A stretch of 64,000 nt of DNA from Seleniivibrio woodruffii (GTDB taxonomy: Bacteria > Chrysiogenota > Deferribacteres > Deferribacterales > Geovibrionaceae). Shown one piece after another: positions 19,866-29,057 of the stretch (its first letter is position 1; each line of letters opens with the position of its first letter). The notes under the pieces were generated by a model, which did no database searches, was not told the DNA's origin, and worked only from the letters and a program-made list of their open reading frames with translations. The DNA lies in NCBI RefSeq assembly GCF_004339245.1, contig NZ_SMGG01000003.1:1178770-1242769 (forward strand). The letters are read 5' to 3'. A program made the position numbers and the translations under genes.

Positions 19866-21728
19866 ATGGAAAAATCTAAGTCCCTTAAGTATTATTTCCT
19901 TTTCTCCTTCTACTTTATAATTTTCGGAATGGTGGTAGCGGCACTTACATCTTACGTGAACTACTCGATGACTGTTGTGAATATTAAGAAACAAATAACC
20001 CGCAATGTTAATAGTATATTTGACGAAAAAGCATTTTATACGAATCAGATAATGAAACGTTACGTTCTGCTTCTCAATACATTTTCAAAAAACAGCCTGC
20101 TGATAGATTACATCGAAAATCCGGCTTTCCATAACAAAGAACATCTGGATGCTTTCTTTCTGGCTTCGGTGGAATCGACCTTTAACCTGATGCAGCTCAG
20201 ATATATTGACGAAAAGGGCGTTGAGCGTTCCCGTGTGGACAGAAAGAGCGGACGGGTCTTTATAGTTCCCGAAAATAAGCTACAGGATAAGTCCGACAGC
20301 TACTATTTCAAAGAATCCGCAAAACTTCCTGAAAACAGTATATGGAAATCCAAGGTCGATTTGAACAGAGAACACGGCAAAATTGAAATACCCCTTAACC
20401 CAACTTTCCGCATGGCGACTCCGGTCTATATTAACGGTAATTTCAAAGGCATTGTGATAGTGAATCTTATGATGTCCAATGTTCTGAACAATCTGGTTAA
20501 GGCGGATAACTTTGATGTGTTTATATGTGACGGCAAAGGCCGGATGCTGCTGACCACAGGTGAGAACCAGATTTGGTCAGGCTACCTTAATAAGCATGTG
20601 ACTCTGAAAAACTACCTGCCCGAATACGCCGACAAGATACTTGCCAATGATGTTTTCTCCACCGAAAATTTGTATTCATTCAATCTTGAACCGCAGATTC
20701 AGAATGGCGAAAATATCAGACTTGTTTTTAAAACTAAGCAGGAATACATATTAGAGACCAGGGCGGACAATACATATGCTGCGTTTATCATTGCGCTGAC
20801 CACTCTGGCTGTTTCCATCCCTCTGGCGTGGATTGCAGCGTTCATCCCTTCAAGACTCCAGACAAAGCTGACAGAAACAAACAGAAGCCTCAGAGAATTC
20901 ATGAATATCCTTGATAGATACGTCATAACGACATCTACTGATGTTAATCAGATCATAACGAGAGTGAGCCTTGCTTTTTCCAGAATCAGCGGATACAGCC
21001 GTGAAGAGCTTATCGGTAATACCAATAAGCTGATACGGCATCCGGAGAACGATCCTGCCATATATAAAGAGCTGTGGGAAACCATCCAGTGTGGAGATGT
21101 GTGGCAGGGTGAGCTGCGTTGTCAGGACAAACACGGGAACACATTCTGGCTCAGAAAAATCATCAGCCCCGATCTTAACGAAAAGGGCGAGATTATCGGA
21201 TACACTTCTATTGATTATGACTTCACCGCTATTAAGCAGATCGAAGAGATGTCCGTTACCGATCAGCTGACGAAGATAAGCAACAGACGATGGCTGGATG
21301 CGTCATTGAAGAAAGAGATGGTTCGTTTCGAAAGATACGGTCATGATTTTTCGGTTATTCTGCTGGATATCGACCATTTTAAAAATGTGAACGATAACTT
21401 CGGGCATGCCGAGGGCGACAGCGTTCTCATTCAGCTGGCGGCCATTCTGAAATCCAGCACCAGAGCTTCTGACACTGTGGGCAGGTGGGGCGGTGAGGAG
21501 TTTCTCATCATTGCACCGGAAACACTGAAAGACGACTGTTTTGTGCTTGCGGAAAAAATACGGCATGCTGTCGAAGATCACGACTTCGGGGCTGTAGGCC
21601 ATGTTACGGTGAGTCTTGGGGTTGCCCAATATGAGTCCGGAAGCACTGCGGCACATTTCATAATCAATGCCGACAATGCACTCTACAGAGCCAAGCAGGG
21701 CGGGCGGAACAGAACCGAGAAAGCCTGA
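19866..21728 (+). CDS. membrane diguanylate cyclase with Cache-like sensor and PAS
   Basis: The 620-residue protein has a membrane segment at about 9-31, a periplasmic double-Cache-like domain at about 35-300 (LQDKSDSYYFKESAKLPEN, LNREHGKIEIPLNP), a second membrane segment (about 307-328), a PAS domain (about 345-460) and a GGDEF domain (about 465-620). The active-site loop is GGEEF, and RASD five residues before it is an intact c-di-GMP inhibitory site. It should make c-di-GMP in response to an external small molecule. It stands alone, 213 bases from eno and divergent. Confidence 0.92.
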   Translation: MEKSKSLKYYFLFSFYFIIFGMVVAALTSYVNYSMTVVNIKKQITRNVNSIFDEKAFYTNQIMKRYVLLLNTFSKNSLLIDYIENPAFHNKEHLDAFFLASVESTFNLMQLRYIDEKGVERSRVDRKSGRVFIVPENKLQDKSDSYYFKESAKLPENSIWKSKVDLNREHGKIEIPLNPTFRMATPVYINGNFKGIVIVNLMMSNVLNNLVKADNFDVFICDGKGRMLLTTGENQIWSGYLNKHVTLKNYLPEYADKILANDVFSTENLYSFNLEPQIQNGENIRLVFKTKQEYILETRADNTYAAFIIALTTLAVSIPLAWIAAFIPSRLQTKLTETNRSLREFMNILDRYVITTSTDVNQIITRVSLAFSRISGYSREELIGNTNKLIRHPENDPAIYKELWETIQCGDVWQGELRCQDKHGNTFWLRKIISPDLNEKGEIIGYTSIDYDFTAIKQIEEMSVTDQLTKISNRRWLDASLKKEMVRFERYGHDFSVILLDIDHFKNVNDNFGHAEGDSVLIQLAAILKSSTRASDTVGRWGGEEFLIIAPETLKDDCFVLAEKIRHAVEDHDFGAVGHVTVSLGVAQYESGSTAAHFIINADNALYRAKQGGRNRTEKA

Positions 21729-21822
21729 TGCGATAATGTGCTTTTTTTGAACTCCGCTAATCACCTTGACTTTGCACACTGCTAAATCTATTATTTTTCA
21801 AAAATACGGAGCATTTTTGCCA

Positions 21823-23118
21823 ATGTACGCAATACCGAATCTTCTCTTTGCCGACAGGCAGGGCAACATATACGATCACCCTCATCTGAAAATGACAGTG
21901 AGGAGCGAGAACTATAATTTTGTGCCATACGAAATAGAGCTTATCGAGCTGCCCCCCTGCTCAAGGCTTTACTTTGTGCCGGGGACACATCCGGTAGCTT
22001 ATAATCCCCACACAGCAGGGATGGAAACTTTCACAGGAGGCTATGCGGTCAGCGCATTCCTCGACCCCGGATTTCTCAGGCTTTTCCTTCCAGCCTATGT
22101 GAAAAACGTTGAAGAGGTTCTGCCGCTGTATGCCTACACAGCCGTGGGCTGGCTGAACGACAAGTTTGTCGTGCCCGCTCTAAAGGTTGATGACGACAGC
22201 AAATGGAACCCCGCAAACTTCGACTACACCGACGGATTCAAACCAACCGTGGACAGGATGATAGAAAAATATCCGGACAACAGGCTTTACGGTCAGCTGG
22301 CCACCTGCGCTCTGGAATATCACTGCACGGCGGCGAAGAACGCATTCATCGGCCGCTGGGAATGTCCCCTGCCCACTGCGCCCACCTGCAACAGCAGATG
22401 CATGGGCTGCATATCCAAGCAGGATGACAAGCGGATAACCGCTCCGCAGGACAGGATAAAATTCGTGCCCACCCCCGAAGAGATAGCTCAGGTGGCTCTT
22501 AATCACTATGAGGTGGCGGAAGAACCCATAGTCAGCTTCGGACAGGGCTGCGAGGGCGACCCCATCACCGTTGCGGACACCATTGCAAAGGCAATAAAGA
22601 TAATCAAGGCGCAGGCTCCGGAGCTTACGGTTAACTTCAACTCCAACTGCTCCAACCCCGAAAAAATGAAGATGATTTTCGACGCTGGTGTGGATAGTAT
22701 TAGAGTAAGCCTTAATTCGGTGGTACAATCTACATATGACGCATATTACAATCCCGTGGGCTACACACTGGATGATGTGCTGAAAAGCATCGAACTGGCA
22801 AACAGATATAACGTTTATACCTCTCTGAACTTTCTGACCATGCCGGGCGTGAACGACAGAGAGAGCGAGGCGAACACTCTGGTGGATTTTCTGGATGCGT
22901 ACAAGATAGACCTTATCCAACTGCGCAACCTGAACATAGATCCGGATTTTCTTTTTGCCAGAATGAAATTTAAGAAAGAGGAGATTCTGGGACTTAAGAA
23001 TCTTCTGAAGCTGATAAGAAAGAAACACAAAAGTATGAAGTTCGGTTATTTCAACAGAACCCGTGAGAATTTTCACAAGGACTTCGGGTTGCCGGACCTC
23101 AAGAGGAGACCAAAATGA
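21823..23118 (+). CDS. radical SAM protein of unknown substrate
   Basis: The 431-residue protein has the radical SAM cluster motif C-x3-C-x2-C (CNSRCMGC, about residues 190-197) followed by SFGQGCEGDPI and a barrel to about residue 400. The roughly 170-residue N-terminal part is not one I recognise. I start at ATG 21823, preceded by GGAG at 21808-21811, because the longer frame begins with a TTG. It overlaps the following outer-membrane gene by 4 bases (ATGA). The reaction cannot be named from sequence; position next to nadB does not by itself define it. Confidence 0.88.
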   Translation: MYAIPNLLFADRQGNIYDHPHLKMTVRSENYNFVPYEIELIELPPCSRLYFVPGTHPVAYNPHTAGMETFTGGYAVSAFLDPGFLRLFLPAYVKNVEEVLPLYAYTAVGWLNDKFVVPALKVDDDSKWNPANFDYTDGFKPTVDRMIEKYPDNRLYGQLATCALEYHCTAAKNAFIGRWECPLPTAPTCNSRCMGCISKQDDKRITAPQDRIKFVPTPEEIAQVALNHYEVAEEPIVSFGQGCEGDPITVADTIAKAIKIIKAQAPELTVNFNSNCSNPEKMKMIFDAGVDSIRVSLNSVVQSTYDAYYNPVGYTLDDVLKSIELANRYNVYTSLNFLTMPGVNDRESEANTLVDFLDAYKIDLIQLRNLNIDPDFLFARMKFKKEEILGLKNLLKLIRKKHKSMKFGYFNRTRENFHKDFGLPDLKRRPK

Positions 23119-23834
23119 AAAAGGTTCTTGTTCTTGTTTCCATGCTCTTCTGCGCAACAGCATTCGCAGGCGATTTCCAACTGATGCCTACGCTGACCCA
23201 GAGCCAGTTCAGCAGTCTGATCAAAGACATAGGACTTGCTGTGACACCCACGCCCAACGGACCCGCAGAGCCCCTCGGCGTTCTCGGATTTGATGTTGCG
23301 GTTGAAACCCAGCTCACAACCATCGACAACAAGTCGGACAAATGGGAGAACTCATGGGACAATGCAGACCCCAACAACACCATCTGGGCAAACAGAGTGC
23401 ACGTTCAGAAAGGCCTTCCTTTCGGGTTTGACATTGGCGCAAGCATCACAAAAGGCGCAAATATGGACTTCACAGCCTATACCATCGAAGGTAAATATGC
23501 CATTCTCGAAGGATCTGTGCTGACACCCGCCATAAGCGCAAAACTTGCCTACACAAAAGTGACAGGTCTTGAGGACGTAAACCTTCAGACAGGTCTGGCA
23601 GGTCTTTACATCAGCAAGGGATTCCTTATCCTGACTCCCTATGCAGGTATTGAAGACGTATACACCATCGCAAGTGAAGACGGCGACCTCAGCCTCGACG
23701 ACGAGAGTGCAAATGCTATCAGAGGTATGGTCGGTCTTCAGGTCTGCCCCTTCCCCTTCGTTGTTTTAAACATTGAGGCGGCAAGAGGCGGCGCAGTAAA
23801 TCAATTCGGTCTGAAAGCAGCCATCAGGTTTTAA
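23115..23834 (+). CDS. probable outer-membrane beta-barrel protein
   Basis: A signal peptide (1-18, ATAFA) leads a 220-residue protein of alternating-hydrophobicity strands that ends LKAAIRF, a terminal phenylalanine typical of the barrel assembly signal. AGGAG precedes the ATG. It overlaps the radical SAM gene by 4 bases, and nadB starts in the base after its stop. I do not recognise the family; the conserved-looking N-terminal segment (QLMPTLTQSQFSSLIKDIG) may be a lipid or plug element. Function unknown. Confidence 0.75.
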   Translation: MKKVLVLVSMLFCATAFAGDFQLMPTLTQSQFSSLIKDIGLAVTPTPNGPAEPLGVLGFDVAVETQLTTIDNKSDKWENSWDNADPNNTIWANRVHVQKGLPFGFDIGASITKGANMDFTAYTIEGKYAILEGSVLTPAISAKLAYTKVTGLEDVNLQTGLAGLYISKGFLILTPYAGIEDVYTIASEDGDLSLDDESANAIRGMVGLQVCPFPFVVLNIEAARGGAVNQFGLKAAIRF

Positions 23835-25397
23835 ATGAAGACTTTTTTTTATGATTATATTGTATTGGGCAGCGGCGTTGCGGGGCTGAGAGCCGCCATT
23901 GAACTGGCAGGCTTCGGCAGTGTTGCCGTGGTAACTAAATGTTTTCTGGGCGAAAGCTCATCCGAGTATGCACAGGGCGGCGTTGCAGTCGCCCTTTCCG
24001 ATGACGATGACATATCGCTGCACATAGAGGACACTTTGCGTGCAGGAGACGGGCTGTGCGACATGAAGGCGGTCTCAACACTGGTTGAGCAGGGGCCGAA
24101 GTACATTAAACAGCTTATCTCCTGGGGTGCGAAGTTCGATATGCACGGCGGAGTTCTGGAATTTTCCCGTGAGGCAGCCCACAGCGTCAACCGCATCATT
24201 CATGCCAAAGGTGACGCAACAGGGCACGAAATTGTCCGCACACTGAAGGAATATTCCAAAAACTTCGGCAATATCGAAAAAATAGAATACACCTATGCAA
24301 TCGATTTTATAAAGGATGCGCCGGACAGCGTCTGCGGCGTTTTCGCATTGGACGAGAAGACAGGGGAGTTTAAACTCTACTACGCCAAGGCGGTGATAGT
24401 CGCCACAGGCGGAGCGGGCAGACTCTACAGAAGAACCACCAACCCCGCAGTTGTCACAGGGGACGGAATGGCTATGGCCTTTCGTGCCGGAGCGGATATG
24501 CGGGATATGGAGTTCTATCAGTTCCACCCCACAGGGCTTTCTGTGCCCGGTGCGCCTGCATTCCTCCTCAGCGAGGCGATGAGAGGCGAGGGCGGTATCC
24601 TGCGCAATGTAAACATGGAACGCTTTGCGGCCAAATATCACCCCGACGGCGAGCTTGCCCCCCGTGATGTTGTTAGCCGTGCCATATTCTTCGAAATGAA
24701 ACAGACGGGATCCGATCACGTTTTCCTCGACCTGACACATCTGGAAAAGGATTTCGTGCGCAACAGATTCCCCAAGATATACACTACCTGTCTGGAATAT
24801 AACATCGACATCACTGTCAATCCTATTCCTGTCAGCCCCGCCGCCCACTACTACATGGGCGGAATATTCACCGATGAGTTCGGGCGCAGCAGCCTGAAAG
24901 GGCTTTATGCGTGTGGAGAGGCGGCCTGCAACGGTGTTCACGGCGCAAACAGACTGGCCAGCAACTCACTCCTCGAAGGCGTGGTATACGGCGGCAGAAG
25001 CGCAGAAACTGCGGCGGCGGACACAATGGACAAAAAGGTGCATGCGGTTGAGCTTCCGGCATTCGAAACCGTCAGCGAAGAGCGGGCGGACGGAATGGTG
25101 GAAGAGATTCAGGAATGCATGTGGGACTGCGTAGGTGTTTCACGCAACAGCGCAGGGCTTGCCCGTGCCAAGGAATATCTTGGCGGCCACCTTACGAAAT
25201 ATAAAAACTATGTTCCCGTTGACAGAAACACTGCCGAGATACGCAATATGCTCACAGTGGGACTGCTGATGGCGAATGCGGCGGACGAACGCAAGGGAAG
25301 CCGTGGCGGACATTATCGTGACGACTATCCGGACAGGATAGCGGACAACTGGCACATCTATTTTCATAATGCCGAATTTAATCCCGTTAAAAACTAA
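23835..25397 (+). CDS. nadB: L-aspartate oxidase
   Basis: The 520-residue flavoprotein has an N-terminal FAD-binding VLGSGVAGLRAAIELA, the succinate dehydrogenase-like capping domain and the catalytic region SHR-type stretch EFYQFHPTGL with SEAMRGEGGILRN, plus GLYACGEAACNGVHGANRLASNSL near the C terminus. It oxidises aspartate to iminoaspartate for quinolinate and NAD synthesis, in the anaerobe presumably with fumarate as acceptor. nadA and nadC are not in the window. It begins directly after the barrel gene's stop and overlaps the next gene by 29 bases. Confidence 0.93.
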   Translation: MKTFFYDYIVLGSGVAGLRAAIELAGFGSVAVVTKCFLGESSSEYAQGGVAVALSDDDDISLHIEDTLRAGDGLCDMKAVSTLVEQGPKYIKQLISWGAKFDMHGGVLEFSREAAHSVNRIIHAKGDATGHEIVRTLKEYSKNFGNIEKIEYTYAIDFIKDAPDSVCGVFALDEKTGEFKLYYAKAVIVATGGAGRLYRRTTNPAVVTGDGMAMAFRAGADMRDMEFYQFHPTGLSVPGAPAFLLSEAMRGEGGILRNVNMERFAAKYHPDGELAPRDVVSRAIFFEMKQTGSDHVFLDLTHLEKDFVRNRFPKIYTTCLEYNIDITVNPIPVSPAAHYYMGGIFTDEFGRSSLKGLYACGEAACNGVHGANRLASNSLLEGVVYGGRSAETAAADTMDKKVHAVELPAFETVSEERADGMVEEIQECMWDCVGVSRNSAGLARAKEYLGGHLTKYKNYVPVDRNTAEIRNMLTVGLLMANAADERKGSRGGHYRDDYPDRIADNWHIYFHNAEFNPVKN

Positions 25398-26052
25398 GAA
25401 CAAACCATTAATAACAGCGGACGGCTCTATATCCCTCTACAGCATGGACTATAACGAGGGGTATAGAGCCAAAAGCGTGGGCGCATTCACCGAAAGCCTG
25501 CACAAGTTCTATTCCGCCAGCGGAATTGAGGAGCTTTTGCAGAAGCAGGACGTGCGCCTTCTGGACATATGCCTCGGCGGCGGGAGCAACCTGTCCGTTA
25601 CGCTGGATCGTGTGCTCTCCATGAAACACCGCCATAAACTGCATATTGTCACTGTGGAGCGTCAGTCGTCACTTTTCGATACCATCCGCCAGAATAAGTT
25701 CATGTGGCCTTACGGGGGCTATGAGATGCTCAGGAAGCTCATTGATGAAGGGCAGGCGGAGGATATCCGGCTGGATATCGCAATAGGGGACGCAAGGAAC
25801 ATTCTGCGGGATATGCGGATGGAGTTTGATGTGGTCTATTTCGACCCGTTCGGCAAGCGGAAGAATCCGGAGATGTGGACGGTGGACGTTTTCAGGGATG
25901 TCCATAGGCTCTGCTCGGATATCGGGCGGGCGGCAACCTATTCATCCGGAAGGGAGATAAGGGAGGATTTTGTCCGTGCGGGATTCCGCTACACCGTGAC
26001 ACCCAAGCCCGACGGGGCTTTTCAGGAAGGTACGGTATTTTATAAGATATGA
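25369..26052 (+). CDS. MnmC-like tRNA wobble-uridine methyltransferase
   Basis: The 227-residue protein resembles the methyltransferase half of MnmC: a SAM-binding LLDICLGGGSN motif near residue 65 and the catalytic-region YFDPFGKRKNPEMW near 155. Such enzymes methylate 5-aminomethyl-2-thiouridine at tRNA position 34. The FAD oxidase half of enterobacterial MnmC is absent, as in many bacteria. The reading frame overlaps nadB by 29 bases. The final tRNA-modification role is inferred from family motifs. Confidence 0.82.
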   Translation: MPNLIPLKTKNKPLITADGSISLYSMDYNEGYRAKSVGAFTESLHKFYSASGIEELLQKQDVRLLDICLGGGSNLSVTLDRVLSMKHRHKLHIVTVERQSSLFDTIRQNKFMWPYGGYEMLRKLIDEGQAEDIRLDIAIGDARNILRDMRMEFDVVYFDPFGKRKNPEMWTVDVFRDVHRLCSDIGRAATYSSGREIREDFVRAGFRYTVTPKPDGAFQEGTVFYKI

Positions 26053-26099
26053 CCGTAATTTATCCGCTGACAAAAATACAAAAAAATTGAAATAAGATG

Positions 26100-26128
26100 T
26101 TGACAACAACACCGCGATAAGATATAAA
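26100..26128 (+). promoter_or_regulatory. sigma70-type promoter of tRNA-Gly 1
   Basis: TTGACA (26100-26105), a 17-base spacer and TATAAA (26123-26128) lie 12 bases before the tRNA. The second tRNA-Gly gene has the same boxes and spacing. Confidence 0.8.
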
Positions 26129-26139
26129 AACTACCTCAC

Positions 26140-26212
26140 GCGGGTATAGCTCAGTTGGTAGAGCGCGACCTTGCCAAGGTTGAGGTCACCGGTTCGAGTC
26201 CGGCTACCCGCT
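26140..26212 (+). tRNA. tRNA-Gly (anticodon GCC), copy 1
   Basis: A 73-base cloverleaf: acceptor GCGGGTA with TACCCGC, D-arm with AGCTCAGTTGGTAGAGC, anticodon loop TTGCCAA (GCC), T-arm GGTTCGAGTCC. CCA is not encoded. It is identical over its full length to the copy at 33841-33913. Confidence 0.97.
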
Positions 26213-26222
26213 TTTTCAGACA

Positions 26223-26253
26223 GACCGGTTCGTTTTTCGCCGGTCTTTTTTTT
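26223..26253 (+). terminator. terminator between tRNA-Gly and tRNA-Cys
   Basis: GACCGG and CCGGTC form the stem around a T-rich loop, followed by eight T residues. The tRNA-Cys 6 bases later must therefore rely on readthrough or its own promoter; none is obvious in the short gap. Confidence 0.85.
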
Positions 26254-26258
26254 CTAAT

Positions 26259-26332
26259 GGCGACGTGGCCGAGTGGTTAGGCATCGGACTGCAAATCCGC
26301 GTACCCCAGTTCGATTCTGGGCGTCGCCTCCA
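26259..26332 (+). tRNA. tRNA-Cys (anticodon GCA)
   Basis: Acceptor GGCGACG with CGTCGCC, D-arm GGCCGAGTGGTTAGGC, anticodon stem-loop with CTGCAAA (GCA), T-arm with CCCAGTTCGATTCTGGG, and an encoded CCA at 26330-26332. Confidence 0.96.
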
Positions 26333-26361
26333 AACAAAACGCTAAATATAGCAGATAAATG

Positions 26362-26389
26362 AAAAGCCTCTGGATTCCAGAGGCTTTTG
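26362..26389 (+). terminator. terminator after tRNA-Cys
   Basis: AAAGCCTCTGG and CCAGAGGCTTT (11-bp stem) are followed by a short T-rich stretch. Confidence 0.85.
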
Positions 26390-26527
26390 TCGTTTATGAG
26401 CAGTGATGTAGAAATGATGTAGCTAATTACCTTTTAAGGCAGTGCTTGCAAGCTGAAATAATTGATCGCCAATTGACCGAATTGACCGCTGATTTGAAAG
26501 AACCATAGAATAGATAGATATATCAAA

Positions 26528-26546
26528 GTGGTCGCTAATTGCGACC
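26528..26546. other. perfect hairpin downstream of mrr
   Basis: TGGTCGC and GCGACCA enclose TAATT, 30 bases past the mrr end. No T-run follows on either strand, so it is not a clear terminator. The rest of 26390-26575 holds a direct repeat AATTGACCG x2 (about 26472-26490) and no gene. Confidence 0.5.
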
Positions 26547-26575
26547 ATCTCTTCAAATCACTCATAATTTAAACT

Positions 26576-27496
26576 CTATATTTCATTAAAGTAGTCGCTG
26601 TCTATGCCTTTAAGCTCGTAAGTTTCCTGAATATAAACGCCAACATTATATTTAATCATGTATTCAGCCAATTGAAGGCCGTTGATAAGAATAATACGCT
26701 TATTATTTATTCTAGAAGCGTATTATTTTGCTTCGGCGGTATATTCTGAAGTGGTTATAAAAACGCCCTTAGTTGCTCCTTTGTCGTCAAGAGCACCAGA
26801 GAATTGTTGAATCTGCGGTCTTCCAACAGTTCCCTTGTCCCACCTTTTCGCTTGAATATAAATATTATCAAGTCCGAGAGCATCTTCTTTGATAATTCCA
26901 TCAATACCACCGTCTCCAGATTTACCGATAGCAAGCCCAGCAGCATTATCTGATCCGCCGTAACCCATTTTTATAAGTACATCTATTACTATTTTTTCAA
27001 AATACGCAGGGGAGCATTCCTTGAGTGTATCTAATAAATCTGAAGCCAGTGTATTTTGGATTGTTTTGAACGCATTTTGAAGTGTTTCTTCTGGTGCTTG
27101 CCCTGACTGTTCATTTGATATCTGTTCTGTTTGCTCATCTCTCTCATGGTTTGCAAATTCGGCAAATTCAGGGTATCGCAAGAGATAAGCTCTATCAAGA
27201 CTCGTAACAGTAGTATCTGCCAAAACAGACAATCCTTTATCAGTAATCACAAACCTGCTACGCCCAGTTTTCTTTATTAAGCCAGCCTTCGTAAGGTATG
27301 TTTTTGCCCAAGCCGCTCTATAAGCAAACTTAGTACGGTTTTTGTTGTTATTTGGCATCCTTTCACTACGGTCTTCTTCTGATAACCGGAGAATATCTGC
27401 AAGGGGTTCTATTAAATCATTTATATTCTTTTCCTGCCTGTCTTTCGCAAGCTCAAGCATCGGATACATAATTACATCATAAGAAGGAACTGGCAT
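26576..27496 (-). pseudogene. mrr: Mrr-type restriction endonuclease, broken by an in-frame TAA
   Basis: The frame encodes an N-terminal winged-helix Mrr_N domain (PVPSYDVIMYPMLELA) and a C-terminal Mrr catalytic domain with GGDGGIDGII (catalytic Asp) and YIQAKRW (the Q-x-K of the PD-(D/E)xK fold). Mrr cuts methylated DNA. At 26723-26725 a TAA interrupts the sequence after YTAEAK, yet the same frame continues 48 codons as YASRINNKRIILINGLQLAE, the normal Mrr C terminus, to a TAG at 26576. A glutamate codon (GAA) to TAA change explains this. The start at 27496 has a GGAG site. The truncated 257-residue product keeps the catalytic residues. Confidence 0.85.
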
Positions 27497-27787
27497 AACA
27501 AACTCCATTTGCTTATACATTTCTCATTATTATATAAGTTCTTACACAAAACATCAACTTTATCATTGCTAATTACATGAAGTTCCCATTTCAGTGCGAA
27601 GAGACTTCGAAGAACTTGTGGGAAAAGTTTTTTGCTCGAACAGGAGATAAAAAGACCTCTGTATGTAATCTCAAATAGCGACTCCTGACGGATAAATGGC
27701 GGATATGGCGGATAAATGGCGGATATTAAAATATCAATTTGCTCTGAGTTTGTGTATACTTACCTAAACAGCCTAAAGGAGGAAATG

Positions 27788-28027
27788 ATGCTTAGTCGTG
27801 TCTGGAAAATTAAGATCACATCTTTCCTTTTGACGTTATACATCGGCTTTTTTCAGTTGGAACTTCCGGATATGCCATCAGATACCATTGAGGATAAAAT
27901 TGCGAATGTGCTTTTCGGGTTGATACTCGGTCTTATGACATACGGGTTTTCCAACATTGTTGTGCGGATATCTTTTGCAGTTTTCGAATTTTTCAGAGAT
28001 GCGGTCTCTGGTCAGAAATCTGCCTGA
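27788..28027 (+). CDS. small two-helix membrane protein
   Basis: A 79-residue protein with two hydrophobic stretches, about residues 9-27 (FLLTLYIGFFQL) and 40-65 (VLFGLILGLMTYGF). I start at ATG 27788, which follows AAGGAGG (27776-27782) by 5 bases; the frame is open further up to 27716 but that region has an 18-base tandem repeat and no ribosome site. No family recognised. It is 51 bases before another small membrane protein gene, so they may be co-transcribed. Size and topology are holin-like, but no lysis genes are near. Confidence 0.6.
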   Translation: MLSRVWKIKITSFLLTLYIGFFQLELPDMPSDTIEDKIANVLFGLILGLMTYGFSNIVVRISFAVFEFFRDAVSGQKSA

Positions 28028-28078
28028 ACATTAAAATTTCCCGCTTGCATTTCCTGTTCAGTAGGATAGAGTTGGAGG

Positions 28079-28318
28079 ATGGAAAGAGACGAAGCGTACA
28101 TAAAACCGGTGACTGTGGCGGTAACGGCCGCAATCGGGATATTCAAGATATTTCCGCTGGTTAAGGGGTTTATGCCCAATGGTGGGTCGGGAATGTGGCT
28201 GATGGCTTCCGTGCTGTGCTTTGTCGCCTATTTCTTCCTTTATCCATTGGTAAAATTCCTTTCAGCAGTCCTCATAGGCTTTATCGGCCTTTTCAGGAAA
28301 CAACCGCCACGTCTGTAA
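28079..28318 (+). CDS. small membrane protein
   Basis: A 79-residue protein with hydrophobic segments near 10-27, 38-54 and 58-71. The GGAGG at 28074-28078 touches the ATG, an unusual spacing, so the true initiation site or ribosome contact (AGGA at 28063-28066) is uncertain. It follows the 27788 gene on the same strand. No function can be assigned. Confidence 0.5.
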   Translation: MERDEAYIKPVTVAVTAAIGIFKIFPLVKGFMPNGGSGMWLMASVLCFVAYFFLYPLVKFLSAVLIGFIGLFRKQPPRL

Positions 28319-28391
28319 AAATTCACCTCATTGTTTCCGTATCCAATTTGACATTTGTCGAAAATATGGGGATAATTGGAAGAGGTGCAGG

Positions 28392-28982
28392 ATGCGAAAA
28401 TTTTTACTTATCTTATCAGTTCTTTCTCTTCTGTTCGCATACGGGTGCGGCGCAGAGGATGTTCTGACAGTCAACGACAACAGCGGCAGTTCCGAACAGG
28501 ATTCGAACATGACCGCCGTGAATTTCGACAACGACTCAACCCTGAGAGGCACATACAAAATAGTGTATGCCAGAGTTTCGTGCAGTAACTCGGTTGAAGT
28601 TGAATCCACTGATATTCTGACCAGTTCGTTCAAGTCCTACTATGCATATGACGGTGTTTACAGCTATTTTGACCTGTATCTGAAATATGCGGGCAACGTT
28701 GTTCTGGACGAAGCGGAGAAATCTCTCGGTTCCTTATCCGTTGCGGACTATCTGACAACCATTGAGCAGACAGGCCCTTATAATTTCAGGGTATATTACA
28801 CCAACCTGCCTGTGGGCGGCGGCGTTACCTGCTCAGAAAGATTCGATTTCATGAAGCTGAGCGACAGCATCAGAAGTCAGTATTTCAGAGTGATGACCCA
28901 GACAGTGATCACCGATCCGGCGAAAGATGCCGAAAAGGCTCCCTTTGTTCCGATGCCTAAAAATATTCTGCCTCAGCAGTGA
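28392..28982 (+). CDS. putative lipoprotein
   Basis: A 196-residue protein with a signal peptide ending in a lipobox-like FAYGC (Cys19), so probably lipid-anchored. The mature part is rich in Ser, Asp and Tyr with predicted beta strands and no motif I recognise. It has a C-terminal EKAPFVPMPKNILPQ tail. It follows the two small membrane genes on the plus strand and converges on the heme-c chemoreceptor gene. Confidence 0.65.
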   Translation: MRKFLLILSVLSLLFAYGCGAEDVLTVNDNSGSSEQDSNMTAVNFDNDSTLRGTYKIVYARVSCSNSVEVESTDILTSSFKSYYAYDGVYSYFDLYLKYAGNVVLDEAEKSLGSLSVADYLTTIEQTGPYNFRVYYTNLPVGGGVTCSERFDFMKLSDSIRSQYFRVMTQTVITDPAKDAEKAPFVPMPKNILPQQ

Positions 28983-28991
28983 CATATCAAT

Positions 28992-29030
28992 AAAAAACCC
29001 CTTCTTTCCGGAAGGGGTTTCTTACTTTTT
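28992..29030. terminator. bidirectional terminator between lipoprotein and chemoreceptor genes
   Basis: AAACCCCTTC and GAAGGGGTTT form a 10-bp stem; T-rich sequence follows on the plus strand and a T-run follows on the minus strand, so it can serve both convergent units. Confidence 0.88.
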
Positions 29031-29057
29031 TCAGGTGTATCAGCAAATGAGGGATAG

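Noticed and set aside
26723-26725. TAA as a recoded sense codon in mrr
   Set aside because: Selenocysteine and pyrrolysine use TGA and TAG; all other genes here stop normally at TAA. A point mutation is simpler.
27577-27678. Short plus-strand frame of 33 codons upstream of the small membrane genes
   Set aside because: No ribosome site and no recognisable similarity; could be a remnant but cannot be supported.
27699-27790. Upstream start of the 27788 gene at 27716
   Set aside because: The added 24 residues come partly from an 18-base tandem repeat, and the strong AAGGAGG lies just before 27788.
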